This document shows, one piece after another, positions 47,832-57,233 of a stretch of 64,000 nucleotides of DNA. The stretch spans positions 372,001 to 436,000 of the forward strand of contig DASQNC010000025.1 in the NCBI GenBank assembly GCA_035645145.1. Direction: 5' to 3'. The notes beneath the pieces are model-generated. The model ran no database searches, was not told where the DNA came from, and saw only the letters and a list, made by a program, of their open reading frames with translations. A program made the translations under genes and the position numbers. Within the stretch, counting starts at the first letter, position 1. Each line of letters opens with the position of its first letter. The stretch comes from Azospirillaceae bacterium. GTDB taxonomy: Bacteria; Pseudomonadota; Alphaproteobacteria; Azospirillales; Azospirillaceae.

Positions 47832-48497
47832 ATGACTGGATCGCTTCGGCGCATGCTTCGGCAGAGCGCACTCGGCTTCGCCTTCGGGACCACGGCATTG
47901 GCAGCCATGGTCGCGGGTGCGCCGGCCGCGAAGGCCCAGAGCTGTGTGGAGCCGGCCTTGAAGGCGGAACAGGACCATGACCTGCCCCCGGGGCTTTTGC
48001 TGGCCATGTCCCTGGTGGAAAGCGGCAGCCAGGGGGAACCCTACGCTTACGCCATGAACGTCAATGGTCGGGCGGTCTACCCCCGGTCCGCCGACGAGGC
48101 GAGCCGCCAATTGGTTGATCGGCGCGGCCGCCTGCGTTCCTTTGCGACCGTGGGCTGCGTACAGCTTTCGGTGAAGCACCACCGCGGCAAGTTCGACAGC
48201 GTGGAAAGCATGTTCAATCCGTGGGCGAACACGGCCTATGCCGCCGCCTACCTGCGTCAGCATTACAACGAGCAGAAGTCCTGGGCCGCCGCCGTGCAGC
48301 GCTATCAGGGCGGCAGCCCCGCGCAGCGCCTCGAATACCAGTGCAAGATCCACAGCGTCCTGCAGAAGCTCGACCCGGTGAGTGCCGAGCAGCTTGCATC
48401 CAGCCGCTGCCGCGGCACGACGTCGAAGGTCGTGATCGCCGAGCATGTTCAGCGCGAATTCCTGGAAAATCTCGACAGCCTGATGGCGGCGCGCTGA
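47832..48497 (+). CDS. Lytic transglycosylase, SLT domain
   Basis: 221 aa. Signal peptide about 1-37 (MTGSLRRMLRQ ... AAKAQS). The catalytic Glu is in LLLAMSLVESGSQGEPYAY, and VGCVQLSVKHHRGKF matches the GCMQ-like motif of family 1 transglycosylases. It cleaves peptidoglycan between MurNAc and GlcNAc. The compact form resembles enzymes associated with secretion systems or pili, but no such genes are near. The ATG at 47832 has GGGAGGG about 8 bp upstream. Confidence 0.88.
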   Translation: MTGSLRRMLRQSALGFAFGTTALAAMVAGAPAAKAQSCVEPALKAEQDHDLPPGLLLAMSLVESGSQGEPYAYAMNVNGRAVYPRSADEASRQLVDRRGRLRSFATVGCVQLSVKHHRGKFDSVESMFNPWANTAYAAAYLRQHYNEQKSWAAAVQRYQGGSPAQRLEYQCKIHSVLQKLDPVSAEQLASSRCRGTTSKVVIAEHVQREFLENLDSLMAAR

Positions 48498-48621
48498 ACG
48501 CGGCGTATGGGTGGGTTGCGCCGTCCGGGCCAACGGGGCGCTTGGCACGCAGTGGAAATTCGGCGTTGATGGGGGGGCCCGTACCCCTCCGTACCCGCCC
48601 CGCCCTCCCCTCGGCGTCCTC

Positions 48622-49554
48622 ATGGCCACGACGTTCATTCCCGCCGCGACCAACATTCCGCGCGCCATCCTGAGCGCGTGTGTTGCGACCGCGCTGTTCA
48701 CGGTCATGGGCGCCATCATCAAGTGGCTGTCGCCGACCTACCCGCTGGCCGAAATCATCTTCGCCCGCAACCTGTTCGCCCTCGTCCCCTTGGCGCCGCT
48801 CCTGCTGCGGGCGGGTCCGGCCGCGTTCAAGACCCGGCGCCCGGTCGGGCACGCCCTGCGCTGCGGGATAGGCCTCGCGTCCATGGCCTGCTCGTTCACG
48901 GCGCTGGACCACCTGCCGTTGCCCAACCATGTGGCAATCAGTTTCACCGCCCCGCTGTTCGTCACCGCCCTCGCCATCCCGCTGCTGGGCGAGGCGGTCG
49001 GCTGGCGGCGCTGGCTCGCCACGGCCGTCGGCTTCGCCGGCGTGCTGATCATGGTGCGTCCCGATGGTGCCGCGTTCCTGGACAACACCTTGTTCATCGG
49101 GACCCTATGGGGCCTGGCAGCGAGCTTCACCTATGCCCTGGTCACGATCGTCATCCGCCAACTGTCCAGCACCGAAGCAAGCCTGACCACGGTCGTCTAT
49201 TTCACCTTGGCAGGCATCCTGGTCAGCGGCGCCTTCCTGCCCTTTTCCTTCGTCATGCCGACGCCGCGGGACGCCGTGCTGCTGGCCCTCGTGGGCCTGC
49301 TGGGCGGCGTGGCGCAGGTCCTGATCACGGACGCCTTCCGCTACGGGCCGGCGTCGATCGTGGCCCCATTCGACTACACGGGCATGCTGTATGCCTTGGT
49401 GATCGGCTGGATGGTCTGGAGCGATGTCCCATCCAGCGAAGTGTTGATCGGCGCGGCGGTGATCGCGGCCAGCGGCCTCTTCATCCTGTATCGCGAGACC
49501 ACCCTGGGCATCGCACGGACCCGGCCGGCCAAGCCGCGGACGCTGACCCATTGA
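48622..49554 (+). CDS. EamA/DMT-family transporter
   Basis: 310 aa with ten hydrophobic segments in two EamA repeats (about 15-150 and 160-300). TYPLAEIIFARNLFALVPL and the second-repeat ADAFRYGPASIVAPFDYTGMLYALVIGW-like region (seen as TDAFRYGPASIVAPFDYTG) are typical of the RhaT/YdcZ-like EamA group. The exported metabolite is unknown. The ATG at 48622 is preferred because the upstream frame is Pro/Arg-rich and lacks membrane character. Confidence 0.85.
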   Translation: MATTFIPAATNIPRAILSACVATALFTVMGAIIKWLSPTYPLAEIIFARNLFALVPLAPLLLRAGPAAFKTRRPVGHALRCGIGLASMACSFTALDHLPLPNHVAISFTAPLFVTALAIPLLGEAVGWRRWLATAVGFAGVLIMVRPDGAAFLDNTLFIGTLWGLAASFTYALVTIVIRQLSSTEASLTTVVYFTLAGILVSGAFLPFSFVMPTPRDAVLLALVGLLGGVAQVLITDAFRYGPASIVAPFDYTGMLYALVIGWMVWSDVPSSEVLIGAAVIAASGLFILYRETTLGIARTRPAKPRTLTH

Positions 49555-49581
49555 GGGTGTCGGGCTTATGAGGAGCGGGGC

Positions 49582-50430
49582 ATGAACTACCGGCACGCGT
49601 TCCATGCCGGCAATTTCGCCGACGTCGTGAAGCATGCCGTTCTCACCCTTGTGGTCGAGCGGCTGAAGGCGAAGCCCAAACCATTCTGCGTGCTGGACAC
49701 CCATGCCGGAATCGGACGCTACGACCTGACGTCGGATGCGGCCCGCCGCACAGGCGAGCACGCGGGCGGCATCGGCCGGGTGCTGCATGCGGATCTGCCG
49801 GCGGACCTCTCCCCCTATCTGGACGCCGTCCGCTCCTTGAACCCGGCCGACGCATCCGGCGGGGACGGGGCGCGCTGGTATCCCGGCTCGCCGTGTCTGG
49901 TGCGTGCGTTGATGCGGCCCGGCGACCGTCTGGTCCTGGCCGAGTTGCATCCCGACGACGCAGCGACCCTGAAACGCGAGTTCCGGGGTGATGACCAGGT
50001 GGCGGTTCACCACATGGACGGGTGGCTGGCGCTCAAGGCGCATCTTCCGCCCCGCGAGCGCCGCGGCCTCGTCCTGATCGACCCGGCGTTCGAAGTCCCG
50101 GACGAGTACGACCGGCTGGCCGAGGGCCTGCGCACCGGCCATGCCCGTTTCCCGTCCGGAATCTTCCTGCTTTGGCACCCCATCAAGGAGCGCCCGGCAG
50201 TCTGGCGTCTGCACGATGCGATCGAACGCAGCGGCATCCGGGATGTGCTGACGGTCGAGGTCACGATTTGGCCGGAAGACACGCACCAGCGCCTGAACGG
50301 CTGCGGGCTGGTCATCGTCAACCCGCCCTGGGGGCTTGAGGAGCAATTGGCCCGAACGCTTCCCGGAGTGCACACCGCCTTCGGCACGGGTACCGGCGGC
50401 GTCCGCGTCAACAGGCTTGTTCCGGAATAG
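49582..50430 (+). CDS. rlmJ: 23S rRNA (adenine(2030)-N6)-methyltransferase RlmJ
   Basis: 282 aa. It begins MNYRHAFHAGNFADVVKH, diagnostic of RlmJ/YhiR. VLDTHAGIGRYDL is the SAM motif. The catalytic motif usually written DPPY/FE reads DPAFE here (LIDPAFEVPDEY), with the second proline replaced by Ala. KERPAVWRLHD and WPEDTHQRLNGCGLVIVNPPWGL fit the family. A terminator follows at once. Confidence 0.93.
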   Translation: MNYRHAFHAGNFADVVKHAVLTLVVERLKAKPKPFCVLDTHAGIGRYDLTSDAARRTGEHAGGIGRVLHADLPADLSPYLDAVRSLNPADASGGDGARWYPGSPCLVRALMRPGDRLVLAELHPDDAATLKREFRGDDQVAVHHMDGWLALKAHLPPRERRGLVLIDPAFEVPDEYDRLAEGLRTGHARFPSGIFLLWHPIKERPAVWRLHDAIERSGIRDVLTVEVTIWPEDTHQRLNGCGLVIVNPPWGLEEQLARTLPGVHTAFGTGTGGVRVNRLVPE

Positions 50431-50434
50431 AAAA

Positions 50435-50461
50435 AGGCCCCGGCGGGTTGGACCGGGGCCT
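50435..50461. terminator. Intrinsic terminator shared by rlmJ and the phasin gene
   Basis: A 9-bp stem (AGGCCCCGG / CCGGGGCCT) with a 9-nt loop. On the minus strand it is followed by TTTTT, so it terminates the phasin gene strongly; on the plus strand only CCGTCTT follows. Confidence 0.75.
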
Positions 50462-50508
50462 CCGTCTTCCATTGGCCGCAGTCGCGGGCAGAGCCGCAGG
50501 CTTTTCCG

Positions 50509-51135
50509 TCAGGACTGCGAGGACTGCGAAGGGGCGAGTTGGCTCGCGGCGTTATTGGCGACCTCGACGGTCAGCTCCGAGAGGCGGCGTCCGGATCCCC
50601 ACGCGAATTCCACCTCCTCCCGCATGAGTTGGCACTGCGCATCCACCAGATCCGGAAGGGTACGGGCGCGCATCATCTGCGAAACCCGGTCCATCCGGCG
50701 TTGGAATGCATCCTGCGAGGAGGTCGTCATTTCACGCATGATCGTACGCCACCCGTCGGCAATCGCCGACGAGCACCGCATCATTGCGTCCATGCTCTGC
50801 GAAGCTTGTCCAGCCAGGGCCTCGGCATCGCGCGAGGACATCGAGAACAGGCGGCCGGCCCCTTCCGATACCCGTTCGGCTCCGGCCCGTGCCGCACGCC
50901 TTGCCGCATCGGCTGTCTCACCGGCCGCGGCGGTCCCGGCACGGGCGGCCTCCTGCTGTGCGGCGGCGACACTGTCGGCCGCGGCATGAACGGACCGGCG
51001 CAAGGCTTCCGCCGCCTGTTCGGTCGTCGAGCGGATCGGGCGTCCCGCTTCGTCCAGCAACTCCTTGGGTACTTCGTTCGACTTGCGACCACCCGCCTCG
51101 CGGAGAGCGTTGGCGGCATCCTTCTCCGTTGCCAT
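50509..51135 (-). CDS. Phasin-family protein
   Basis: 208 aa, Ala/Arg/Glu-rich, all-helical, without membrane segment. The C-terminal domain (about 90-195), with AGQASQSMDAMMRCSSAIADG and LVDAQCQLMREEVEFAW, matches phasin_2-type proteins that coat polyhydroxyalkanoate granules. No PHA synthase or depolymerase is adjacent. The ATG at 51135 (MATEKDAANAL) has GGGGGA 5 bp upstream and is chosen over an ATG 18 bp earlier. Confidence 0.82.
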   Translation of the reverse strand: MATEKDAANALREAGGRKSNEVPKELLDEAGRPIRSTTEQAAEALRRSVHAAADSVAAAQQEAARAGTAAAGETADAARRAARAGAERVSEGAGRLFSMSSRDAEALAGQASQSMDAMMRCSSAIADGWRTIMREMTTSSQDAFQRRMDRVSQMMRARTLPDLVDAQCQLMREEVEFAWGSGRRLSELTVEVANNAASQLAPSQSSQS

Positions 51136-51429
51136 ATTTTCCCCCGGCATCACGAAATCAAACCCAAACCAAAACTTGCGATTTAATTTTATTTTTCTTT
51201 TTGCAGTTCATCCTTGGGCGCGCGAGTTCTAACATAATCACCCCGCCACCTGACCAGACCTTCCACATCCCTCTGAAGTACGTACACGGTGGAGGTGGGC
51301 GCGCATCCACCTACCCGTTCATGCGAGGCAGACCGCCTACCATGGCGCGACAGACGCACCGGTTCTGGTAAGATGCTCGGCATTCCCGCATTCCGATGCG
51401 CGGGGACAACTGGAGAGGAATCGGACGAA
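51136..51429. other. Divergent control region between phasin and ald
   Basis: About 290 bp with an AT-rich core at 51165-51205 (ATTTAATTTTATTTTTC) unlike the surrounding GC-rich DNA. It presumably contains both divergent promoters; no specific boxes can be fixed with confidence. Confidence 0.4.
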
Positions 51430-52548
51430 ATGCTCGTCGGCGTACCGAAGGAAATCAAAAACCACGAATACCGCGTCGGCCTGACGCCGCCGGCCGTGCG
51501 GGAACTGGTCCACCACGGCCACAAGGTGATGGTGCAACGCGGCGCCGGCACGTCGATCGGGCTGGAGGACGAGCAGTACGCCGCCGCTGGTGCCGAACTC
51601 GTGGGCAGCGCCGCCGAGATCTGGTCCCGCGCCGAAATGGTCGTGAAGGTGAAGGAGCCGCAGCCGACCGAATACGCGCAGCTGCGCCAGGGTCAGATTC
51701 TGTTCACCTATCTGCATCTGGCGCCCGACGCCGAGCAGACGCACGGGTTGGTGAAGTCGGGCGCGGTCTGCATCGCGTACGAGACGGTCACCGATGCGCG
51801 CGGAGGCCTGCCGCTGCTTGCCCCGATGAGCGAAGTCGCCGGGCGCATGTCGATCCAGGCCGGCGCCCATTGCCTTGAGCGCTCCCAGGGCGGACGCGGC
51901 GTTCTGCTGGGCGGCGTTCCGGGCGTTCCGGCGGCCAAGGTCGTCATCCTGGGCGGCGGCGTGGTCGGCACGAACGCGGCACGGATGGCCATGGGCCTGG
52001 AAGCCCACGTGGTGATCCTGGACCGCTCGCTCCAGCGCCTGAAGGAGTTGGACCTGCAGTTCGGCGGCAAGCTGCACACCCTGTATTCGACGCGTGACGC
52101 CATCGAAGAGCAGGTGTCGCAGGCCGACCTCGTGATCGGCGCCGTCCTGCTGCCTGGCGCCGCCGCGCCGAAGCTGGTGACCCGTGACCTGCTGAAGAAG
52201 ATGAAGCGCGGTGCGGTCGTCGTCGATGTGGCCATCGACCAGGGCGGCTGCTTCGAGACCTCGCGCCCGACCACGCACGCCGAGCCGACCTATGTGGTGG
52301 ACGACATTGTCCACTACTGCGTGGCGAACATGCCCGGCGGCGTGGCCCGTACCTCCACCTTCGCCCTCAACAATGCCACGCTCCCCTTCGTGCTGGATCT
52401 CGCCGACAAGGGCTACAAGCGCGCACTGGCGGAGGACAAGCACCTGCGCGAGGGCCTGAACGTCCTGGGCGGAAAGGTCACCTACAAGGCCGTTGCCGAA
52501 GCGCACGGCCTTCCCTTTGTGACCCCGGAAGAGGCCCTAGGTCTCTGA
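51430..52548 (+). CDS. ald: Alanine dehydrogenase
   Basis: 372 aa. NAD-dependent interconversion of alanine and pyruvate plus ammonia. It begins MLVGVPKEIKNHEYRVGLTP. The active-site elements MVVKVKEPQPTEY and LFTYLHLAPD (His) are present, and the Rossmann motif is VILGGGVVGTNAARMA. The C-terminal NMPGGVARTSTFALNNATLPF is diagnostic. GGAGAGG lies upstream of ATG 51430. Its end overlaps the convergent DUF2892 gene by 12 bp. Confidence 0.95.
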   Translation: MLVGVPKEIKNHEYRVGLTPPAVRELVHHGHKVMVQRGAGTSIGLEDEQYAAAGAELVGSAAEIWSRAEMVVKVKEPQPTEYAQLRQGQILFTYLHLAPDAEQTHGLVKSGAVCIAYETVTDARGGLPLLAPMSEVAGRMSIQAGAHCLERSQGGRGVLLGGVPGVPAAKVVILGGGVVGTNAARMAMGLEAHVVILDRSLQRLKELDLQFGGKLHTLYSTRDAIEEQVSQADLVIGAVLLPGAAAPKLVTRDLLKKMKRGAVVVDVAIDQGGCFETSRPTTHAEPTYVVDDIVHYCVANMPGGVARTSTFALNNATLPFVLDLADKGYKRALAEDKHLREGLNVLGGKVTYKAVAEAHGLPFVTPEEALGL

Positions 52549-52983
52549 CGAGCGTTCCGGCGCGGCACCGGCGTGGGCCGTACTGCCCATAAAAGCCGGT
52601 GCATCGCTGGCCGGAAATGTCTGGGCCAGACTCTGGTCACCCTTGTCGGGTGTGCGGGTCTGGCCCAGCACCGCCCCGGCCGGGCCACCCGGTACCAGAC
52701 TGCTTGAGGTGTGCCAGCGGTCCGCACCGCGCCGAGCATGCCGGGGCACACGATTCGCCGTATTCACGTTCAAGGCGCTGTAGGCCGCGCAATGCCCGGT
52801 GAGACCGCGGTGGATCAATGCCGCGCCCGCAAGCGACACCAGGGCTCCCCCCAGCGTTCCACGCATGACGCCGGCAAGCGCAAGCCCGGTCCCGGCCAGC
52901 GTCGAGACCCAGCGTTCGGTGCCGCCAACATTCTCCCGGATCTCCGGCTCCGGTTCGCGGAGCACCTGTGCCACATCGGTCAT
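52537..52983 (-). CDS. DUF2892-type membrane protein with a stress-protein-like tail
   Basis: 148 aa. Residues about 14-75 match the DUF2892/YgaP-like membrane unit: NVGGTERWVSTLAGTGLALAG, then GGALVSLAGAALIHRGLTGHC, then YSALNVNTANR, with two short membrane helices. The C-terminal hydrophilic tail ends with TFPASDAPAF, a short motif found at the ends of many proteobacterial stress-related proteins. Function is unknown. The ATG at 52983 (MTDVAQVLREPEPE) is preferred over a 99-bp longer frame; AAAGGAGA lies upstream. Confidence 0.75.
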   Translation of the reverse strand: MTDVAQVLREPEPEIRENVGGTERWVSTLAGTGLALAGVMRGTLGGALVSLAGAALIHRGLTGHCAAYSALNVNTANRVPRHARRGADRWHTSSSLVPGGPAGAVLGQTRTPDKGDQSLAQTFPASDAPAFMGSTAHAGAAPERSSET

Positions 52984-53133
52984 GTCGGATTGTCTCCTTT
53001 CTTTGGCCCTCATCCGGCACCCAGGGCACCCAGCCATGCGCCCACCGGCCCCGGCGTCCGATCGGACCCACCAATCGGTCACCCGACTAACACCGCAGCG
53101 CGCATCCTCGTTTCGACGAAACCGGAATTTGGC

Positions 53134-53451
53134 TTAATCCCCACCCAGGGCCGACAGCCATGCAAGATAGCCGGCGTCACCGCGACCGACCGGGATCTCG
53201 ACGACACATGGGGTCTCATAGGGATGCAGCTCCCGAACCCGCGCCGCCAAAAGGGTGAAGATGTCGGCACGGGTCTTGGCAATCAGGACGGCCTCCTGCG
53301 TCGCCTCGACAGCCCCTTTCCAGCGGTAGATCGACGTCATGCCGTCCAGGACGTTGACGCAGGCGGCCAGACGCTCGTCCACCAGCGTCCGCCCGATCCG
53401 CTCGGCCCCGTCCCGGTCGGGAGCTGTCACATAGGCGAATACGATCGACAT
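53134..53451 (-). CDS. cutA: Divalent-cation tolerance protein CutA
   Basis: 105 aa trimeric ferredoxin-like protein. Family signature: RLAACVNVLDGMTSIYRWKGAVE, then EAVLIAKTRADIF and the C-terminal LHPYETPCVVEIPV. CutA is linked to copper tolerance, but its molecular role is unsettled. The ATG at 53451 (MSIVFAYVTAPDRD) is used rather than a Met nine codons upstream. Confidence 0.93.
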   Translation of the reverse strand: MSIVFAYVTAPDRDGAERIGRTLVDERLAACVNVLDGMTSIYRWKGAVEATQEAVLIAKTRADIFTLLAARVRELHPYETPCVVEIPVGRGDAGYLAWLSALGGD

Positions 53452-54109
53452 TTGGATCTCCGTATTCCGATTCCCCAACGTTCATTCCCGGGACACCCCG
53501 GCCAGCCAATCGAGTTGCAACCCCCGCGGGTGGCGCCCGCCGGGATCCGCGGGAACATCCGACCGGCAAGCTGCCGCGTTTGAATGTGCAGGGTCAACGC
53601 ATCGACCCGCGCATGGCGCCGCAGTGCGCCGCAATCGGCTGGGTCGGGCGATGGTGCCAGGGACACCGGCCGGCGGCCCCTGGCCACAGCCACCTTGTCG
53701 GTCGGGCTAACTCCGAAGAAATGCCGTTCAAATCACCCCTAATCACCTTGACAATGCTGCGCTCCCTCGGCGAAATGTTCGACATAAGCAACGGCCTGAG
53801 TTTGGGGAGGCAGCGCCAAAAAAGCCGGTACAGCGACTCGCACAGAGATTTGCTGCGCCGCACAAAAGCCAACATCCAGGCAGACCCGACGAACCGGGCA
53901 CAGACCGGACTTGTTGGCAATTTGATGGGATCGGCGATAACGGCGCCGGTCCCTTTTCTTTTATTTACGACCTGAATTCATCATTTTCCAGCAACAAAGC
54001 ACCTTATGAGGATGGTCCTACCACTATCGCAGGAATTGCCACTTAGGCGGTGAAGGCGCTAATTGCTGACCTAGGTTAGCACGCAACAGAAACTAACCCC
54101 GCCCAGCCG
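53452..54109. other. 650-bp interval with lower G+C and no supported gene
   Basis: The left third is GC-rich; from about 53700 to 54109 base composition is clearly less GC-rich than the surrounding genes. A plus-strand frame at 53721-53975 (84 codons, starting MPFKSPLITL) has only a weak GAAG upstream and no recognisable domain, so I do not call it as a gene. The interval separates cutA from the receiver-domain gene and may hold the latter's promoter. Confidence 0.4.
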
Positions 54110-54565
54110 ATGTCGAAATTGCGACTTTTAGTTGCCGAAGACGAAGCGATCATCGCCTTATCTCTTGTCGATATCTTGCTGGATGCGGGCCACGCCGTTG
54201 CGGGCATTGCCTCCACAGCCGAAGAGGCCATCGCCCTCGCTGCCCGACACAAACCGGATCTGGCGTTGCTGGACGTGTTCCTGGCCCGGGGCAGCGACGG
54301 CCGGACCGCCGCCAAGCACCTGCAGAGCGATATGGGCATACCGTCCATTCTGGTCACCGCCCATCTGGGTGCCCAGGAGGCGAAGGCCACAGGGGCCCTC
54401 GGCTTGGTGCCGAAACCCTATACCCAGGACGCAATTCTCACCATCGTCGCCCAGGCGCACGCGCTGCTGCGCAATCCCGATGGCGGCACCCGGGCGACTT
54501 TCATCACCAGCGGCCTGCGGCCGGGGGAAATGCTGGATCGCAGCAGGCCGCAATCGACGGTTTGA
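54110..54565 (+). CDS. Single-domain response regulator (receiver only)
   Basis: 151 aa. A CheY-like receiver occupies about 4-120. The acidic pocket is E10-D11-E12, the phospho-acceptor is Asp55 (LALLDVFLARG), the switch Thr is Thr83 (LVTAH) and the conserved Lys is Lys102 (PKPY). There is no output domain; the last ~30 residues look disordered. No histidine kinase is adjacent. The start at 54110 lacks a strong Shine-Dalgarno. Confidence 0.88.
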   Translation: MSKLRLLVAEDEAIIALSLVDILLDAGHAVAGIASTAEEAIALAARHKPDLALLDVFLARGSDGRTAAKHLQSDMGIPSILVTAHLGAQEAKATGALGLVPKPYTQDAILTIVAQAHALLRNPDGGTRATFITSGLRPGEMLDRSRPQSTV

Positions 54566-55023
54566 TGCCGCCCACCAAGCGCAGCCCACCCAACCTCGCC
54601 GATGAAGCCGGAGCCAACGCGCACGTGGTCACGGGGACCTAGCAGGGCACCCAGACCACCCGCGGACGGCATCACCCGTCGTCGACCGGCCGATTTGCAC
54701 GGCTTCACGCCATCATCGCGGCAGGATCCCGCAAGGGCCCAGGGCCAGTTGAGAATTTCCGGTCGGGTTCCGGGACCCTGCATTGGCAAGACGCGGGCGC
54801 GGCATACCGGCGAAGGTGCCTGACGGCTTGCACGCCCCCCCACCGGACCTGCCCCGCAACCTCCTCAAACCACATTGGCGCTTGGCGCCGTGTTCACCAC
54901 GGCAGGCGGGAACGAGGCTGCGTCGCTTCGGCCGCCGTCGTAAAGCCGTATGGTCAATGTTCTTGGAAGACGAGCGCGGAGCGGGATACGCGAAATCGCG
55001 GCGGTCCCAGGCTCCTGCAAGAA
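54566..55023. other. 458-bp gene-free interval before tRNA-Pro
   Basis: Several short Arg/Pro-rich frames occur on both strands, one of them ending GPAGFEPTTP because it reads through the tRNA complement. None has domain features or a good ribosome-binding site. The interval lies beyond the 3' end of the minus-strand tRNA. No att-like repeat or integrase is visible next to the tRNA. Confidence 0.5.
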
Positions 55024-55100
<77 letters not shown>

Positions 55101-55170
55101 ACCTGCCCCGCCACGCGGGTCGGGGTTATATAGCCGTCGCACTTCCTCCGTGCAACAGCCGCATTGCTCA

Positions 55171-55803
55171 TCAGCCCAATACCTGACGCAGCACCTCGCG
55201 CAGAGCCCGCAATTCCGTAAGAACCGTCTGAATCCGGCCCCGCTGCTGCGGCGACAAGCGTACGGGTGGCGGTGGTGCGTCAGGTGCCGGCACCGCTGGC
55301 GCCGGGACCACCGCGGGCTCAGCCGGCACCCCGGATGCCGGCACCGGCGGTGATACAGGCTCGCGTACCTCCGGAGCCGCAACCGGCACAGGTTCCTGCG
55401 GGATCAAATCGGCGACCGGCTCGGGCGGTTCCGCTTCTGTGGCCTCGTCCGCCGACTCGAGCAGATCCGGCGTCCGTTCCGGCAGGTCGCGCAATGCCCC
55501 ACGCTGCTCCCGGAGCAGACGCTGGACACCTTTGATCGTATAGCCCTGCTGATACAGGAGATTCTGGATGCGCCGGAGGAGATCCACATCCTCCGGCCGG
55601 TAGTAGCGCCGCCCCCCACCTCGCTTCAACGGCTTGACCTGCGGGAACTTGGTTTCCCAGAACCGCAGCACATGCTGCGGCACATTCAGTTCCGCGGAGA
55701 CTTCGCTGATGGTCCGGAACGCGGTCGCCGATTTTGCGACGGCACGCGCCTTCCGTTCATCCTGGGTGTCAGGGTCGGGCATTCGCTCGGTGACAACGGT
55801 CAT
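55171..55803 (-). CDS. MerR-family regulator with Pro/Ala-rich C-terminal extension
   Basis: 210 aa. A MerR winged-helix domain occupies about 29-100 ([52 protein letters not shown]). Residues about 115-180 are a Pro/Ala/Val/Glu-rich linker. A short helix ([15 protein letters not shown]) at the end may dimerise. This long form downstream of ihfA is common in alphaproteobacteria; its target is unknown. The ATG at 55803 is 5 bp from the ihfA stop. Confidence 0.88.
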   Translation of the reverse strand: MTVVTERMPDPDTQDERKARAVAKSATAFRTISEVSAELNVPQHVLRFWETKFPQVKPLKRGGGRRYYRPEDVDLLRRIQNLLYQQGYTIKGVQRLLREQRGALRDLPERTPDLLESADEATEAEPPEPVADLIPQEPVPVAAPEVREPVSPPVPASGVPAEPAVVPAPAVPAPDAPPPPVRLSPQQRGRIQTVLTELRALREVLRQVLG

Positions 55804-55808
55804 AACGG

Positions 55809-56135
55809 TCAGGACGCGGCACGGACGGGTCGGTCGGCCGCAAGCGAGCGGTTGATCCTGCTTTTCAGAACATGGCTCGCACGGAACACCAACACGCGGC
55901 GTGGCAGGATCGGCACCTCCTCGCCGGTTTTGGGATTGCGGCCGATCCGCTGTCCCTTCTGGCGGACGGCGAAGCTGCCGAACGACGAGATCTTCACCAT
56001 CTCGCCCCGGGCCAGCGCCTCCTCAATTTCCTTGAGGACGGTTTCCACAAGTTCCGCGGACTCGTTGCGCGACAAGCCGACCTCCTGGAAGACGGCCTCG
56101 CTCAGCTGGGCACGTGTGACGGTGTTCTGCACCAT
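55809..56135 (-). CDS. ihfA: Integration host factor subunit alpha
   Basis: 108 aa DNA-bending HU/IHF-family protein. [32 protein letters not shown] is the helical dimerisation part, [30 protein letters not shown] the arm and [14 protein letters not shown] the end. The order fabH-ihfA-merR is conserved in the group. ATG 56135 ([11 protein letters not shown]) is preferred over a 63-bp longer frame. ihfB is not in the window. Confidence 0.94.
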   Translation of the reverse strand: MVQNTVTRAQLSEAVFQEVGLSRNESAELVETVLKEIEEALARGEMVKISSFGSFAVRQKGQRIGRNPKTGEEVPILPRRVLVFRASHVLKSRINRSLAADRPVRAAS

Positions 56136-56258
56136 GACGGAGGGCTCCGGAGGACCGGCGATCCCGGCAACGGTACTGCGCGGCGGTAATCGCGTCAATT
56201 CAGCAGGTTGGAAGGCGTCGTTAAAGCACCGCCGCTTGACGGCAAACGACGCCGACGA

Positions 56259-57233
56259 TCACCAGCGGATGATCGCCGATCCCCACGACAGGCCGCCGCC
56301 AATGCCTTCCAGCGCGACGAGTTGCCCGCGCCGGATCCGCCCATCGGCCACCGCCTCGGCCAGCGCCAGGGGAATGGAGGCCGCCGACGTGTTGCCATGA
56401 TGGTCAACGGTGGTGACGACCCGCTCGGGCGGCAGGCCCATTTTGCGCGCCGTCCCGTCGATGATGCGCTTGTTGGCCTGGTGCGGTACGAGCCAATCGA
56501 TGTCGGACGCCGAAAGCCCATTGGCCTCCAGCGCCTCCTCAAGGACTTCCGACAGGCGCAGGACGGCCTGCTTGAAGACCTCCTGCCCGTGCATGCGGAC
56601 ATGCCCCGTCGTCTGGGTGGCCGACGGGCCGCCGTCCACATACAGAAGGTCGTAGTGGCGGCCGTCGGAATGCAGATGGACCGACAGCAGGCCCCGGTCG
56701 GCATTGGCCCCCGAGCTCTCGGCCGCCTGAAGGATCACGGCACCGGCCCCGTCACCGAACAGGACGCAGGTCGTCCGGTCCTGCCAATCCAGAATCCGGG
56801 TAAAGGTCTCGGCACCGATGACGAGCGCAGTCCGCACCTGCCCGCTGCGGATCATCCCGTCCGCCACACCCAAGGCGTAGATGAACCCGGCGCAAACGGC
56901 CTGGATGTCGAAAGCGGCCCCGCGGGTCATGCCGAGTGCGGCCTGGACCTTCGTCGCGGTGGCCGGGAACGTGTTGTCGGGCGTGGTTGTGGCCAACACG
57001 ATGAGGTCGAGTTCGCCAGCGCCGATGCCGGCGTTGTCCAACGCCGCGAGGGCCGCCTTCAGGGCCAGATCGGACGTCTTCTCGCCGGGGGCCGCGACAT
57101 GGCGGGACCGGATACCCGTCCGCTGGACGATCCACTCGTCCGAGGTGTCGACCCGCCGGGACAGATCCTCGTTTGTGACGATGCGTTCCGGCAGGTACGC
57201 ACCGCAACCGAGTACAATCGAACGACGGGCCAT
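56259..57233 (-). CDS. fabH: Beta-ketoacyl-[ACP] synthase III
   Basis: 324 aa. It initiates fatty-acid synthesis by condensing acetyl-CoA with malonyl-ACP. The catalytic triad is Cys114 (DIQAVCAGF), His in VPHQANKRI and Asn in [23 protein letters not shown] closes the protein. Its ATG shares a base with the plsX stop (TGATG), so plsX-fabH are coupled. Confidence 0.95.
   Translation of the reverse strand: MARRSIVLGCGAYLPERIVTNEDLSRRVDTSDEWIVQRTGIRSRHVAAPGEKTSDLALKAALAALDNAGIGAGELDLIVLATTTPDNTFPATATKVQAALGMTRGAAFDIQAVCAGFIYALGVADGMIRSGQVRTALVIGAETFTRILDWQDRTTCVLFGDGAGAVILQAAESSGANADRGLLSVHLHSDGRHYDLLYVDGGPSATQTTGHVRMHGQEVFKQAVLRLSEVLEEALEANGLSASDIDWLVPHQANKRIIDGTARKMGLPPERVVTTVDHHGNTSAASIPLALAEAVADGRIRRGQLVALEGIGGGLSWGSAIIRW

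Noticed and set aside
53721-53975. 84-codon plus-strand frame in the lower-G+C gap
   Set aside because: Weak ribosome-binding site and no recognisable feature; noted only in the interval entry.
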